From Litoditis marina (Eukaryota > Nematoda > Chromadorea > Rhabditida > Rhabditidae), in the NCBI GenBank assembly GCA_964036275.1, contig OZ038436.1:24030639-24094638 (forward strand): a DNA stretch of 64,000 bases, written 5' to 3'. A program made the translations under genes and the position numbers. The notes under the pieces are model-generated. The model had not been told where the DNA came from. It saw only the letters and a list, made by a program, of their open reading frames with translations, and searched no databases. Below are positions 27,759-39,514 of the stretch, piece after piece; the first letter of the stretch is position 1; every line of letters begins with the position of its first letter.

Positions 27759-28430
27759 CTGAAACATGAAACTCATGATTTACACTCATTTACCGCATAC
27801 TAGAGCGATAATGTGATGTTGTTAAGGTTCTGCACCACTTCAATGAGCTCAACAGAAGCACTGATTGAAAGAAGATAATGGGATAAGCAAAAGATTTGGC
27901 CAATTAGCAAAAAAAACGGCTGGAGTATGTTCTTATTCCGACAATAAATCAACTAGAACTGATGAGAAAAGCGTAAAACACATACATAACGTGAAATACA
28001 TACATAACATGATTATAGTAATAACTTGATTAATGAAAACGAACGGAAAAAATTAAATATTTCGAAGGGGCTTTGATTTTACCGTCCATATTGCACGCCC
28101 CGCAGACTTTAAGGGGCGTGGCCTAGGGTCTAGTAGGATGCCGTTTTAGAACCTCAGACCCTTTCTGCAGCTGGGTGGTGAGGTACCAGCCAGATCCACT
28201 ATTAGGCTGTCTTCAGACTTTTTGTGCGATACAAGATACACACGATTCATTTTCGAATTATTTGTATCGTCTCATTTTGTATCCGTATCTTGGCGCCAAC
28301 GTATCGGAAAAGTATGAACGTTCCAGGATACATTTTTTCGATTTTGTTAGTTTTAAATTCAAAAGTGACTTTTAACAATTTTAAATTCTTTATTTCATAT
28401 ATGATTTATAGGTATTCTTCAAATTGACGT

Positions 28431-28790
28431 CTATCTCATCGCACGCGACGCGCGCACGCGCCGCGACAAAATGTGAAAATGAATGAATTTCGATAAACTT
28501 TGGACATCGTGAAAAACAAAAACGCTGATGATCATTGTTACCGATCCGCATGCCATATACTCAATTTCACTCACGCGAAGCGCGTGCACGCGACGCGGCA
28601 GAAATATCAACATGAGTCGATTCATATGAAATTGGGATGGGTGGGGTATTCGATCATGCTGGTTATGAATATATATCCGAAACTCGTAATACCTTCTTAT
28701 CCGCATGGCCAACCACTCCCAATCCCAAAAAATTATTTTCATGCACAAAAGTTGAAATTTTTTGTCGCGTCGCGTGCTGCGCGCGCGCTT
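28431..28790. repeat. CG-rich palindromic repeat
   Basis: Three clusters of alternating CG motifs (CGCGACGCGCGCACGCG, GCGCGTGCACGCGACGCGG and CGCGTCGCGTGCTGCGCGCG) stand out in AT-rich DNA. The outer two are approximate inverted copies. The structure suggests a small transposon. Confidence 0.6.
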
Positions 28791-29160
28791 GACCCCAAGT
28801 TCGTACCAAGCTCACATCTGACTTTAGAATGATCAATTTCCTCAGGTTCCCAAGTTTTATTGAATTCTACGGGTCTACGCCGGCAATAAATAAAGTAAAA
28901 GGTAAATCTTTGGTTAGCAACCCTACGAAATACAAAATATTATCAATGAAGCTGGCAATGATAAAGTAATTAGTATAAGTAATGAGAAGAATTATGAGCT
29001 TGAAAGATTATCGATGAAGAATTTGCCGTGTTTCCGTTTAAATAACATCATACAACTTAATATCAGCAATTGTATGTATTGTTTAGACCAAATTCGCTTT
29101 CAGACCGGCTAATTCATTATCATAACTTGTCTTCAATGAGAACGAAGCTATGGCATTTAG

Positions 29161-29449
29161 GGCGAATTCACTCGAGAACCGGGTCCTTCCCGAACCGAAC
29201 CGCGAACCGGTCACTCGATAACCGAATCGAACAGACTGAATCGACATTCTAAACCGACCGACTCTTCAGTGAAAGGTTTGAACCGGACCTACATTAATCA
29301 TGATTTGAACAAACAAATCGTATACTAGGTAAAATTAGTGGATTCTCACTCATTTTACCTTGTATACGATCCGGTTCGGTCGGTTCGGTTCTCCAGTGAC
29401 CGGTTCGCGGTTCGGTTTGGGAAGGACCCGGTTCTCCAGTGAATTGGCC
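29161..29449. mobile_element. MITE with AACCGG-rich terminal inverted repeats
   Basis: Arms of about 75 bp begin GGCGAATTCACTCGAGAACC on the left and GGCCAATTCACTGGAGAACC when the right end is inverted. The tips resemble those of the MITEs at 18795 and 35945, so they may share a transposase source. It encodes no protein. Confidence 0.8.
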
Positions 29450-29611
29450 GATATTTAGGCCCCGAAATGGTTATTAGAGAAACGGTCAAATGGCTCATTG
29501 GAACTCGGTAAGCTCATCGCGGCTTTTTGTGAAATTGGCTCATTAAAGAAGGCGCAGCGGAATTTCATAGTCATGTAGTACTACCAGAGAGTTCGTGTTA
29601 ATATGATAGCA

Positions 29612-31796
29612 ACACCCACAACAGCAAAAACAATGGAAACTGCACACAAAAGTGAGCAACACGACGTTTTTCGTGTCTTCCAACGCCAAACATTCGTCCC
29701 GGAACTGATTCGTACGCTTGTTTACAGTTTGTCAAAGCGGTTACCAACCGTACAACGCGCGCACACACACAATTAATGTTTACCGTATACCTATTCTTGT
29801 CTCGGCTTTACAACCAGGGGACCTACTAATTACCGCACCTACCGCACCGGGTTAAATACCGCACCGCGATTTGAAAATACCGCACCGTACCGCACCAGCG
29901 CAAATTTGCGTATTTAAAAAAATTGAAATCTTCAATTTTGCTATCAAAATAGTTTCTAAAGCAGAAATCCTATCCTTCCTTTCCATCACTTTAGATACAG
30001 CAAGTCTGAAAATGATGTGTAATGACCGAATACATTTAGTTTATTCTCTTTTTCTGCAGGATGAGTGGAAATATTCTGAACTGTGTTTCGAAAAATAGTT
30101 TTCAGTTAGTTCATTTGTCTAGAGATCCTTTCAGCTCTTCTAAAAGTATGAGCTATTCGAACCTGAAATATTTAGCGGATTGCGTTTTCTGCCTAAAATT
30201 GACATCCATTGCCAATGAATAAACGAGAACTCTCTCTATTGTGGTAATCCTGTAAGGGATCAAAATATCAAACCCTGGTAAGAGTAAGTTAAGCGTAATG
30301 TTTTCTATACTCAACTGCAAATTGGTTATATTCATCGAAGCCTGCATCTAAGATATTTTCCGACTGTTTCCAAAAAGGTTCATTGATAATAACGATAATT
30401 TGGGTATTCTTGAAACAACAAAAAGCAATCCCGGTATTTAATATGTCGGACCAACAGAACAGTAGTTGATCATTACAGAGTTAGCCAGTTCGGATCTCTC
30501 AAAACTGTTGTCGTAACAGCTAGGACTTCGTTAGGAGCAAACTGTCTGTCGATGCAGAGATTCATCCAGCTCTCATGAACACAGATAGAAAAAACATAGT
30601 TTCACGTTTAAAATCAATCACCGTTCAGCTACTAAACGCGAGGTCACGTATACGTTCCATCCTGTCTCATAGTATTCACATTTATTTGTACTGAATGGAA
30701 GCACTACAAAAACGGCTGTGAAAAAGGTTTTAGAAATAAAAAAAACACACGACTGAGACAGGTGAGGCCGGCGTTCAATTCTTTAACGGTATATCTGAGG
30801 CTCATGACATTGTTTTAAGTAGTGGAGCAAACGCTCGCATCATGGGTACTCATCAGTACTTTTTTTCTGAAATGATGAGCAGCTTCTTCTATACATTCGA
30901 TAACTTACGAAAGTGACATGAAAGCATGAAGTTACCCAACAGTAAACGAAAACGCAATACGGAAAGCGATAAGCGTATACATAAAACATATGGTCTTCTA
31001 GGGAGAAAGTTTTACAGAAAGTTTTCTCGAGATCACTATTTTCGTTTCCAAGTGATGAAAGATTAGGATTTATGCTTTAAGAAGCTATTTTGCTTGCGAA
31101 ATTAGACATTTTGGAATTTTTGAAAAAATACGCAAATTTGCGCTGGTGCGGTACGGTGCGGTATTTTCAAATCGCGGTGCGGTATTTTCCCGGTGCGGTA
31201 GGTGCGGTAATTAGTAGGTCCCTACAACCAGATCCAATATAAGTACCCATTCGCGAATCTATCCAAAGAACTATGTACAAGCTGACTGCCCTAATTCTCC
31301 TAGCGACCCTTGCCCATCTGTGAGTGCTTTTAATTTCGAAGGTTTGCAACTCCAATCATATTCTGAGATTGTCACAAACTGTTCTATCAGTAACAACCTA
31401 GAAACCACACGCTGTGAAAAAGATCGCTCTCCGAGAACAGAAATGAATGTATCGATGAAAAAAGCACAGAACTTGATAAAGTTGTGAGTGAATGGTAGGA
31501 AGTTTGCAAATCCCATACCAGTAGTTACAGAGAGAGAGAGCTTTACAGATGCCTTACAAAGAGAAACTCGAACCAAAAGTTCAAAGCATGTTGTGCACGA
31601 CAAAAAACAGCTGATCGGGATTGCAAGCGACGATTCTGCGATTTCAACTCAATCAACCAGGATAACGTGGGTCCTGGGGAAACAAATAGTCTTTCGCGTT
31701 TCAACTGAGACACTACAGTATGACTGTTGTAAAACTTCCAGTTTACCTATTTTATCGAAATCGGTTGCCTCTTCGAATCTGACTCCCTCATAAACA
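29612..31796 (+). pseudogene. Truncated inverted copy of DB3, interrupted upstream by a transposon
   Basis: Apart from the insertion at 29818-31222, this segment is a reverse-complement duplicate of 42866-43624. It keeps the promoter region (CCAATATAAGTACCC), exon 1 (31273-31319, signal peptide [16 protein letters not shown]) and exon 2 (about 31531-31663, first half of the DB module with [19 protein letters not shown]). Both exons are still open and phase-compatible. Exons 3 and 4 of DB3 have no counterpart before the next gene. The copy therefore cannot make a complete DB module and is called a pseudogene. Confidence 0.85.
29818..31222. mobile_element. Non-autonomous Mutator-like element with 9-bp target duplication
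   Basis: The 1.4-kb element has terminal inverted repeats of about 100 bp starting GGGACCTACTAATTACCGCA and built from TACCGCACC motifs. It is flanked by the direct repeat TACAACCAG (29809-29817 and 31223-31231). The corresponding site at 43.4 kb has one TACAACCAG and no insert, which is the empty site. Nine-bp target duplications and long terminal repeats are typical of Mutator-like elements. No transposase frame is present. Confidence 0.92.
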
Positions 31797-32719
31797 AGTA
31801 GATTTTTTGATATCAAGCCCTTTTTCGATCGTTGAACACACAATACATTCATTCATGGTCGAACCATTACAAGGTATATATGCAACATTTGTGCATCGAA
31901 TTTGTGTTTGTTCTTGTTACTGCTGTGTTAAACTCCATATGTTTATAGAGACGTGAAAGATGGCCTCCAATGTACAATACATTCACGTTTCTCTTTCTGA
32001 TTCTTTTTTTTGGATAAACATGTAATCAAACAAATTTCGCAGCGAGTTTATGAGTGGATAAAATACAACTTGGAAAGATTTACTACCTGGAACTTATATC
32101 ATTCGGACTGAAAGGAATGTAAGCCACGCACTAACAGTTCAACATTCAAAGGGTCCACCATGAGAAATCAACTGTACCACTACCGCACAAGAAAACGTTT
32201 TGACGATAATGTGATATGTATGATGATCACCGCCTCGAAACGGCGCGAAGTGAAACAATAAATATGAAATATGAAATATGTCAACTTATGAAGTCGTTTC
32301 GCATTCTCCTATTCTATTGATATATTATTCAGATACCACCATCAAACGGAATAAATTTATTGCCCAATGTACAGATATAACATCAGTAATCAACATCAAA
32401 CGAGAAACGAGGAAGAAATCGTCATTTCGTGTTAGAAAGACAGAATAACTCAAAACAATAAAGTGAGGAAACAATATTAAAAGTGGTTCATGATGAGGTT
32501 CGTTCACATTTCTAACGTTTTGAACCCAACTGACTATGCTTGATTATTTTTCTGATAATTGATAACTTTCTCAGTTGTACTTTTTGGCCTACCAACACAC
32601 ATAACAGTCGTTCAGTTCAGTATAGTAAAGTGGATGTTTGGAGCGGTGTGTTTAGAGAAGCCAGTTGATGTGAGAATGTGTGGTGATAGTTTCTATATAG
32701 GGGGAAGTTCCAACGAGAT
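31797..32719. other. Spacer without a recognised gene
   Basis: This stretch lies between the truncated DB3 copy and the 3' end of DB2. Missing exons 3 and 4 of the DB3 copy were looked for here and not found. No other feature was recognised. Confidence 0.5.
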
Positions 32720-35700
32720 CTACTTGAGCCTTCTGACGGCGTCATGCCAGAAGCAGGCCTTCATATTCTCGAAACGATCGTAGCAGGAGACGTAGGAGAA
32801 GTCGAGCAGGGTCACGTTGCCTGGCCGCTGATCGCAGAATGTCAGACACTGAAAAAGGATGAGTTGGTTTTTATTTTATTTTCTCTTTATGTAATTCTTA
32901 TGCTTCCATGTGAATGAATAAATCATTCATTCATCGAGGGTGCGGCCTCAGTTGTATAATCTGTTTCAATTTCACATACAGTACGCCACGAAGTTAAAGT
33001 TCAGTAGAAAATAATAAACGCCATTTATAAATCGATGGCAGTCGAAACGTCCATTTAAAAAGCACCTACTTCATGTCTATCAGTTTCTCTTGTTATATAA
33101 TTGTATTCAAAACGTTCATAAATGGATTGTTGAATTTGCTACACTTCCGAGATAGTACGCAATGCGGTTTTTTGGTAACCTGATGTGGTGTGGGAAAACC
33201 CTTTTTCAGGTTACCTGAGTACATAACCTTGATGAAACCTATAACCAAAGTTCGGTTATCATTCAAACTAACAATAAACCCAACTTTCAGATTGAAGTCT
33301 TACTGACGTTAGATCTGAGTTTTACCGATTTTCCATTCTAGGTCGCCAACCGTTTGCCTAGGTGAACTGAAAAAGATAACCGAACACCGGTCACTAAACC
33401 CCGGTCAGACGTAATCTCGACATAAATCCTACTGGCACTCCTACAGTATTTGAACTTTCCAAGGACTGTTTTCTTCCCCAATTTTTAATTTTGTTAGAAA
33501 TGGTGCTGAAAAACATTTTGTAATAGAGATTCAGAATCATGTATGATAATCAGTAACTTTTCTGATCGAGTTTACGTGAAAAAACGGTCAGGATCTTCCG
33601 TATTCATACTATAGGAGTCTCGGTAGGAATGATATGGACCATAGCTCGATTGTTTTCTCTGATCAGGCCATAACATCTCGCTAATAGTTTCCGAAACGAG
33701 TGAAAAGGACCTTGTCCCCAGCCAGCGTGGTGGTCACTCCGTTTCTCGCGCAGCACTGCGTGTGGTCTCGTCCCTGGGCGGCACAGAACTGAATCTCCGC
33801 GGACGCCGCCAGAGGACAGGCGTCTTGCTTGAAGTACATACGGGTCAGCTGAAACAGTGACATTGTCGAAGAAATTGTCACATTGGTCAACAATTTTCTC
33901 AAGACCGCCCTCCGAGGAACGGGACAGATAAGTAACTAAGTAAGTAACAATGATTCAGCACGGTTCAGAGTATAGCTTAAAACATAAGAAAGAACACGGA
34001 GGGGGGGGGGGGGGGGCAGATAGAGCAAGCAAAGAATAGAGAAAGGAGAAAAGAGCACAAAGTCGTGAATGTGAGAGATGTGATGACTGGAGTTTCTCAC
34101 CGACTGTTTCGTGAAGCTGTTAAAGGTGCACTTCTGAAGACAGGCATCGGGCAGGCCACGCTGCTCGCAACACTGCATGAACATCGCATTCGGATCCTCA
34201 AAACAGAAGAATACAGCATTTAGTTTGTTCCACCCACTCTACAGTAATAACCTCCAACTTACGAATCAAATTTTGGTGTATTGGCGATATTGAGTTTTTC
34301 CCTTCAAATTTAGTGGTGTCTCATTTACTACTACAAACTATGAGTGTTTGAATCCATCTTAATGACTTATCCATTATTAAAAACAGTCTGAGTGTTTGGC
34401 TGATCACTGGAGAGAGAAATTTATTGGTAAAGCAGAGTACAATTTATCATATCCTCTCCCAATTTCTAATATTCAGCAATCGGTGCAGGAAAAACATACA
34501 GGTAGGTACAACAGGTTGGAGCAAAACTGCGTTCGATTCCAGCGCATTTTTTGGAAAACGTTTCACTTTTGTTTGACTTTGAATACCAATTTCTGACGTC
34601 AAGCCTTTTGTGACTGATAGTTCGATATCAGATAATCGAAAATCATGGATCAGTCGAAAGTAACCGGTACTTACCCCAATATGTGAGCTCTATTCTGTTT
34701 ATGTTTTGTTTCTCATTGATGTTCAATTCGTTATAGTAGCTTGTATTTAGGCTAGATGTATATTATGGCCACATGGAACACCTATTTCGAAAAAAATATT
34801 CAGACAACAATTTCTACTACGTTGATAGTATACATTGTTGGCCAATTCTATATGTAACCGGGTTTTTGGTAACCTAACCGGTTTTCGTTAACCTTTTTTT
34901 CAGGTTACTTCACAAGTAACCGGTAGGTAACCTAAAAGTGAAATACCGTACAAACTAACGGTAAATAACACATTTAACGTTAGAAAAACCTGTAACCGGT
35001 TTTTCATTTTTGGTTACCAACAGGTTACCTGCTGAGGTAAACTGAAAAAAGGGTTACCAAAAACCGGTTGGGTTACCAAAAACCGGTTAGATATAGAGTT
35101 CACCTACATTGTTGTCAAACGATTTTCGTTCGTAGTATGAACTGTTTCCTTTCCGTCGTCACCTAGCAGCTGGTGCCAGGAGCTAGCGGGACTCCAACTC
35201 CTCTCACTCTCCCGTCAAACCCAAATTATTTGAAGGGTGAAGGCTCGACCGTGTTGAAGCAAGACTATACTGTCACAATGTGTATTGTTCTACCTCCATT
35301 GTGATTGTAGTTTGATTCTGCTGGTTTCTGGTAGAAACCCGGTAACTATTGCTCGAATCGAGATCAGACAAAGACTTGATCACTTACTAGCTGGCGGGGG
35401 GAGGGGGGGTATCACTGAAAACTTTTTTTCACAAATCGTAGTGAATTGAAATGGCTATATTCACACGTGCGGTTAGAGTATTAGTGGTGGTGTGACCGGT
35501 TTTGTCGCTAATCCTACACTCTTTATCCTCTCGTACTGACCGACAGATTCATCCCCCCCCCCTCCCCCATTTTAACCGGTTCACGAACTGAACCAGCTGG
35601 CTCACTAAACATTCTCATATGTGTCTATCTAGAAGTAGAGTTTTGGAGAAACGATTGAAACATTGTCGAAATCATTGTACAGATGTTTTCCTCTTTTCTA

Positions 35701-38700
35701 CTCACAGAAATCTAATATTGTGCATTATGTGAAACTTTACTGAACTTGATTCGGTATATTCAACAGATAGGTTAAAAAAAAGAGAAGAGAGAAGAAAACC
35801 CAACCGCTGGTTAGGAAATCTGATGTTCGCAGTATGTTGTACACTAGATGTTGGTTGAGATTTTCTTCTAGCAATGTCAACAGAACCATTATCTAGAACC
35901 CAGTTAAGCTCACGTTGTAGCCTGTAAACTACGAACAAAAAAGAGGCCAATTCCACAAGGAACCCGGTATTTCGTTAACCCTATCAGGTATCCTCTACCA
36001 GGTTACTTGGTTAACCCTTTTGTTAACCCCTTTGTAAACCTCTTTTACAATGTATTTTTGGGAAAAATTTGGGGTTCACAAGTGGTTAACAAAAGGGTTA
36101 ACCAAGTAACCCGGGTAATGGTTAACTGCTAGGGTTAACAAAATATCGGGTTAAATGAAGAATTCGCCCAAAAAGAAGGTTCCGTTTCCGCCAGCCCTAC
36201 CAAGAACGACCCTATTGAATTTGTACCAGAACAGCAACAGCATTTTCAAAATTAGGATAGTTTGATGATAGGCTAATTGGGATTTTCGTTTGAAAAAGTG
36301 AAGCGGCATACCCTTCAATCCTTCCAACGAACTACACGGGTGCTTGTGGAAGTGGCCGATACTCGTAACCCATCAGTGTTGCACCCCATTACACCCTGGC
36401 GCGACGAAGTAAACACAACTATACGAAAACAAGGCCGGTTCTTCAGTTCTCATCCAACTGGTTCGTGCTGCCTGATGACCATGGCTGATTTGTAGTTTGA
36501 ACTCGAACCACGCCATATCTGACAAACTTCGACCGAAAATGGACGGGATCTAACTACAAACACAGCCAGTTGCAGCAACGGCTTGCTTTGAGAGAAGCGA
36601 GATCTATAGTATAGGTATTGAGTTGAATTGAACTTTAATCTCGAATCAACACACGTCACTCTGTCTTGGTCTAACTATAATGCATGGTGAAACATACGAG
36701 TTACACAAGAGTCACTTTCTCTTTTAGAATGATAGTAGTTATTGCGAACGCGACCCATTTCCAACAGAATACCGGGTTGAATAACCGAATCGCCTATTTC
36801 TGCTCACCTTGGGCGTTTGTCTGTGCGCGGTGTCAGATCCGACGGGGATAGGGCCGCTTCCACCTGCCTGCAACGTGCCGGAGCCGTGCACTCGAGCACG
36901 CGTGCGATAACAACCGAACGAGCCACAGCTGTAGCCCGGACCACAGCCTGTAATATAACATGGTCTTTTCATTCCCACACCTTTTAAAAGCGTTTACCAC
37001 TTTCTCATTCGATTATTATTCCTCACTATGAATGGTACTCTAGAATATTTTCGAAAAACTCAATGCTGAAATGAGTGATTCGAATTTTCACTACAGTAGT
37101 CACGGTAGGGAAAGGTGGGAGAATTGTGAGAAAAACTTCATGAACTTCATCCACAACGCTCTGATGGATTACATATCGCTAATGCAGTTGGAAGTTGGTA
37201 TTTTTCAGTCCTTTAATTCGAATACTGCATGAGTTTTGGGAGAGGACTGTCAATACCAGTGTGTCAATGGGTGATATGGGGGAGCGGCGATCGCTGAAAA
37301 AGGAGATAAAACTATTGATGAAACCGGGACACCGTGAGGCATAAGGTGATGGAATATTATGTGGAGACCACATCTGGTGGCCAGTCAGCTCATGAAGTTC
37401 GTGGCCACTAAGTGAATATAATTTCTAACGACACCCCTACAATACACAATCGAAATGACTAACATAGTTCGACCACTTTTGTAAATGCATTACAGCACAA
37501 TAATGTTCAAACTTCCGGAAGTGTTCACGTCATGGAAACATTAGAATATACTAGAGGTAAATTGAATAGTCACGTGGAGTTAGCACTCTAATGTTTCTGA
37601 GTTGTTCTGTGTTGAACATGTTTTACGTGACTGCAATTAACTAACAGTACGGTCTCAACCATCCACTAAGTTCTCTATTTCCCTCCATTTTCTCAGTACG
37701 AAACACATGAGGATACAAGAGGAACCCTTTCGCCATTTGGCGTTTGGCGCTTGAGATGGTTTGAGGGTTTTTCAGGCCACCTTACTCATATTATTATGTC
37801 CACTTTTTCCATTATCAAAGTATCTAGATTTGTTAAGACCCTCTACTCAACTTCTTTTTCTGTTCGTGTGCTTCCTTTTATATCGCGTTGGCTTCAATGC
37901 AATACGTTTGGCCTATTGGCAACGTATGGAAAGTGTAATTAATATTCCTATGAAAAACACACTCTCTGTTTTCAAACAGCGTTCCTATAGACAGTCCACT
38001 ATCTGCCCTTAATAATTTCAGATTTCTTCTATACTGTGCGTTCAGTCAAGCAATAAGGACGATAAGGTCTAAATATGATGTTGAGAACCACCACTAGCTT
38101 AGGTCACAGGTATCAGATGTATGAAGAACCGCTTACCACTAAAATGATCGTTGATTCAAGTGATATATTAGTAAATAACCGCCTTGATTTCAATCAATGA
38201 CCGAAACTGTGCGGGGATCAAACTAGGAGGTATCCGAAACATGACAGGGTGGGAGATTGTAGACAAGTGTTATAGTCTTTTCCATTCCTACTGAGACGCA
38301 TACAGTAGGAGTTCGAAACTTTCAAGCCGTTTTGCTCACTTACTTTTGATCGGAAAAGTTGAAGATTCCCTTACCTCATTCTCCTTCTCAGGTAGAGTAA
38401 ATATACGAGAGCATGTTTTATGAACTACATTTTCAGCTTCAGCCTTCGGAAAGTTTGTAAGGTTACTGTAGGAGTCTCAGTAGGAATGATGTGAACTATA
38501 CCTGCCATGCCCATGCCCATTCCTCCAGCACAACTGGGGGCCAGTGCGGGTATCGGGGACATGCAGGGGGAGCCCAGACCTCCCAGACCACAAACTCCGG
38601 ACGCCACACACTGAAAACACCTCAGATACACTCCTTGCATTCCCAACTCAGAACTCGGCAGCGTTTCAATTCACTCTCAGGTAGCTTTTAATCGTGTTGA

Positions 38701-39514
38701 ATTTTTTCGAAATTCAAAAAAATCGTGATAGCAGTTTTTTCATCCATGACAACACGTAAACATGAGAACTTTGCGGAGTAGTTTTCTTTGCTCTAAAAAA
38801 TGATGATCCGAAAATATTAGCACGAACCGACACGAACTATTCTGGATTGTTGGTCATACACACCGTCACTTCAACGTCTGATACACATCAGAATTGCGGA
38901 CCGCGCAGATATGAAGTGTTGGACTTTGGTCTTTTTCGTTCTGATTAAGACTCCCACAGGTAGAACTCAACTTGTTCACAGAGTTTAAATTACGTTATTA
39001 ATGTTTTAAGTATTCACTGACTCCTACAACGGGATAATGAAATATTCACAGCGTTCCAATCACGTTCTTGCTACATAAAAATTGATGTCTATTGCATTAA
39101 GTTGTAAGCCTCCAGGTCATTCCAACGTCGACTACCTAAGCGAGGAGGTACACTTATACATTGAACAGACTATGTTAATTGAACAGAGTGGGAGCTGACA
39201 GCATTGAAGGCTGAATGTGACTTGAATACTTACTGGCGATAATAGCAATCCCTCCAAAGTCTTATGAGATACCTCATGAGCTATTTGCGTGAGCTTTTCG
39301 TGAGATTCTGTTGATTGCTATGCTACAACATTGACAGTTCCCGAGAAGGAAGGTATGTCATGAGAAACTCATATGAACTTCTCGTGAGACTGAAGGGATA
39401 TGCTGCGCGGCCTGTTGTTCAATAATATAGCTCGATAAATATCATATTATTATCATCATCGAAACTCACGGAATACGCAGTCGGCAAGAAGCACAACAGA
39501 ACGAACGCTGACAT
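32720..39514 (-). CDS. DB2: secreted DB-module protein
   Basis: Six exons: 39514-39470, 38610-38502, 36947-36808, 34196-34101, 33848-33711 and 32848-32720 (TAG), about 218 residues. Exon 1 is a signal peptide (MSAFVLLCFLPTAYS). Exons 2-3 encode a glycine- and cysteine-rich segment containing GCGPGYSCGSFGCYR. Exons 4-6 encode a DB module with CCEQRGLPDAC, DACPLAA, DHTQCCARNGV and CLTFCD. Phases agree at all junctions. The intron before LTRMYFKQDACPL sits at the same place and phase as in DB1 and DB3. An acceptor, TTTTTCCAG, lies nine bases before the ATG and could receive a spliced leader. Introns are long and full of MITEs. The acceptor of exon 34196 (TTTTGAG) is unusual. Confidence 0.88.
33416..33650. 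mobile_element. TATAGTC-family MITE, degenerate copy
   Basis: The right part (TATAGGAGTCTCGGTAGGAA) matches the right end of the element at 38271-38500 and the left part holds CACTCCTACAGTATTTG. It lies in the last DB2 intron, some 60 bp beyond the donor of exon 33848-33711. Confidence 0.6.
34850..35092. mobile_element. GGTAACC-type palindromic MITE
   Basis: The left end, GTAACCGGGTTTTTGGTAAC, is inverted at the right end, and the interior repeats GGTAACC and AACCGGT. Degenerate relatives lie at about 33170-33345, 40853-41000 and 55465-55545. It sits in a DB2 intron and encodes nothing. Confidence 0.8.
35945..36169. mobile_element. MITE of the GGCCAATTC family, copy 2
   Basis: This closely matches 18795-19020 over its whole length, including GGCCAATTCCACAAGGAACC at one end and AAGAATTCGCCC at the other. 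It lies in a DB2 intron. Confidence 0.88.
38271..38500. mobile_element. TATAGTC-family MITE abutting a DB2 splice donor
   Basis: Terminal inverted repeats of about 50 bp read TATAGTCTTTTCCATTCCTA on the left and TATAGTTCACATCATTCCTA when the right end is inverted. The right tip lies at the donor of exon 38610-38502, so the splice site reads exon, then G, then the element's TATAG. Relatives occur near 21326, 33416, 49147 and inside the DB3 duplication. Confidence 0.85.
39235..39405. mobile_element. TCATGAG-family MITE, copy 1
   Basis: Inverted CTCATGAG and CTCGTGAG motifs lie between ends resembling GGCGATAATAGCAATCCCTC and its inverse, GCGCAGCATATCCCTTCAG. It is in the first DB2 intron, just upstream of exon 2 in the genome map. 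A relative lies at 41645-41762. Confidence 0.6.
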
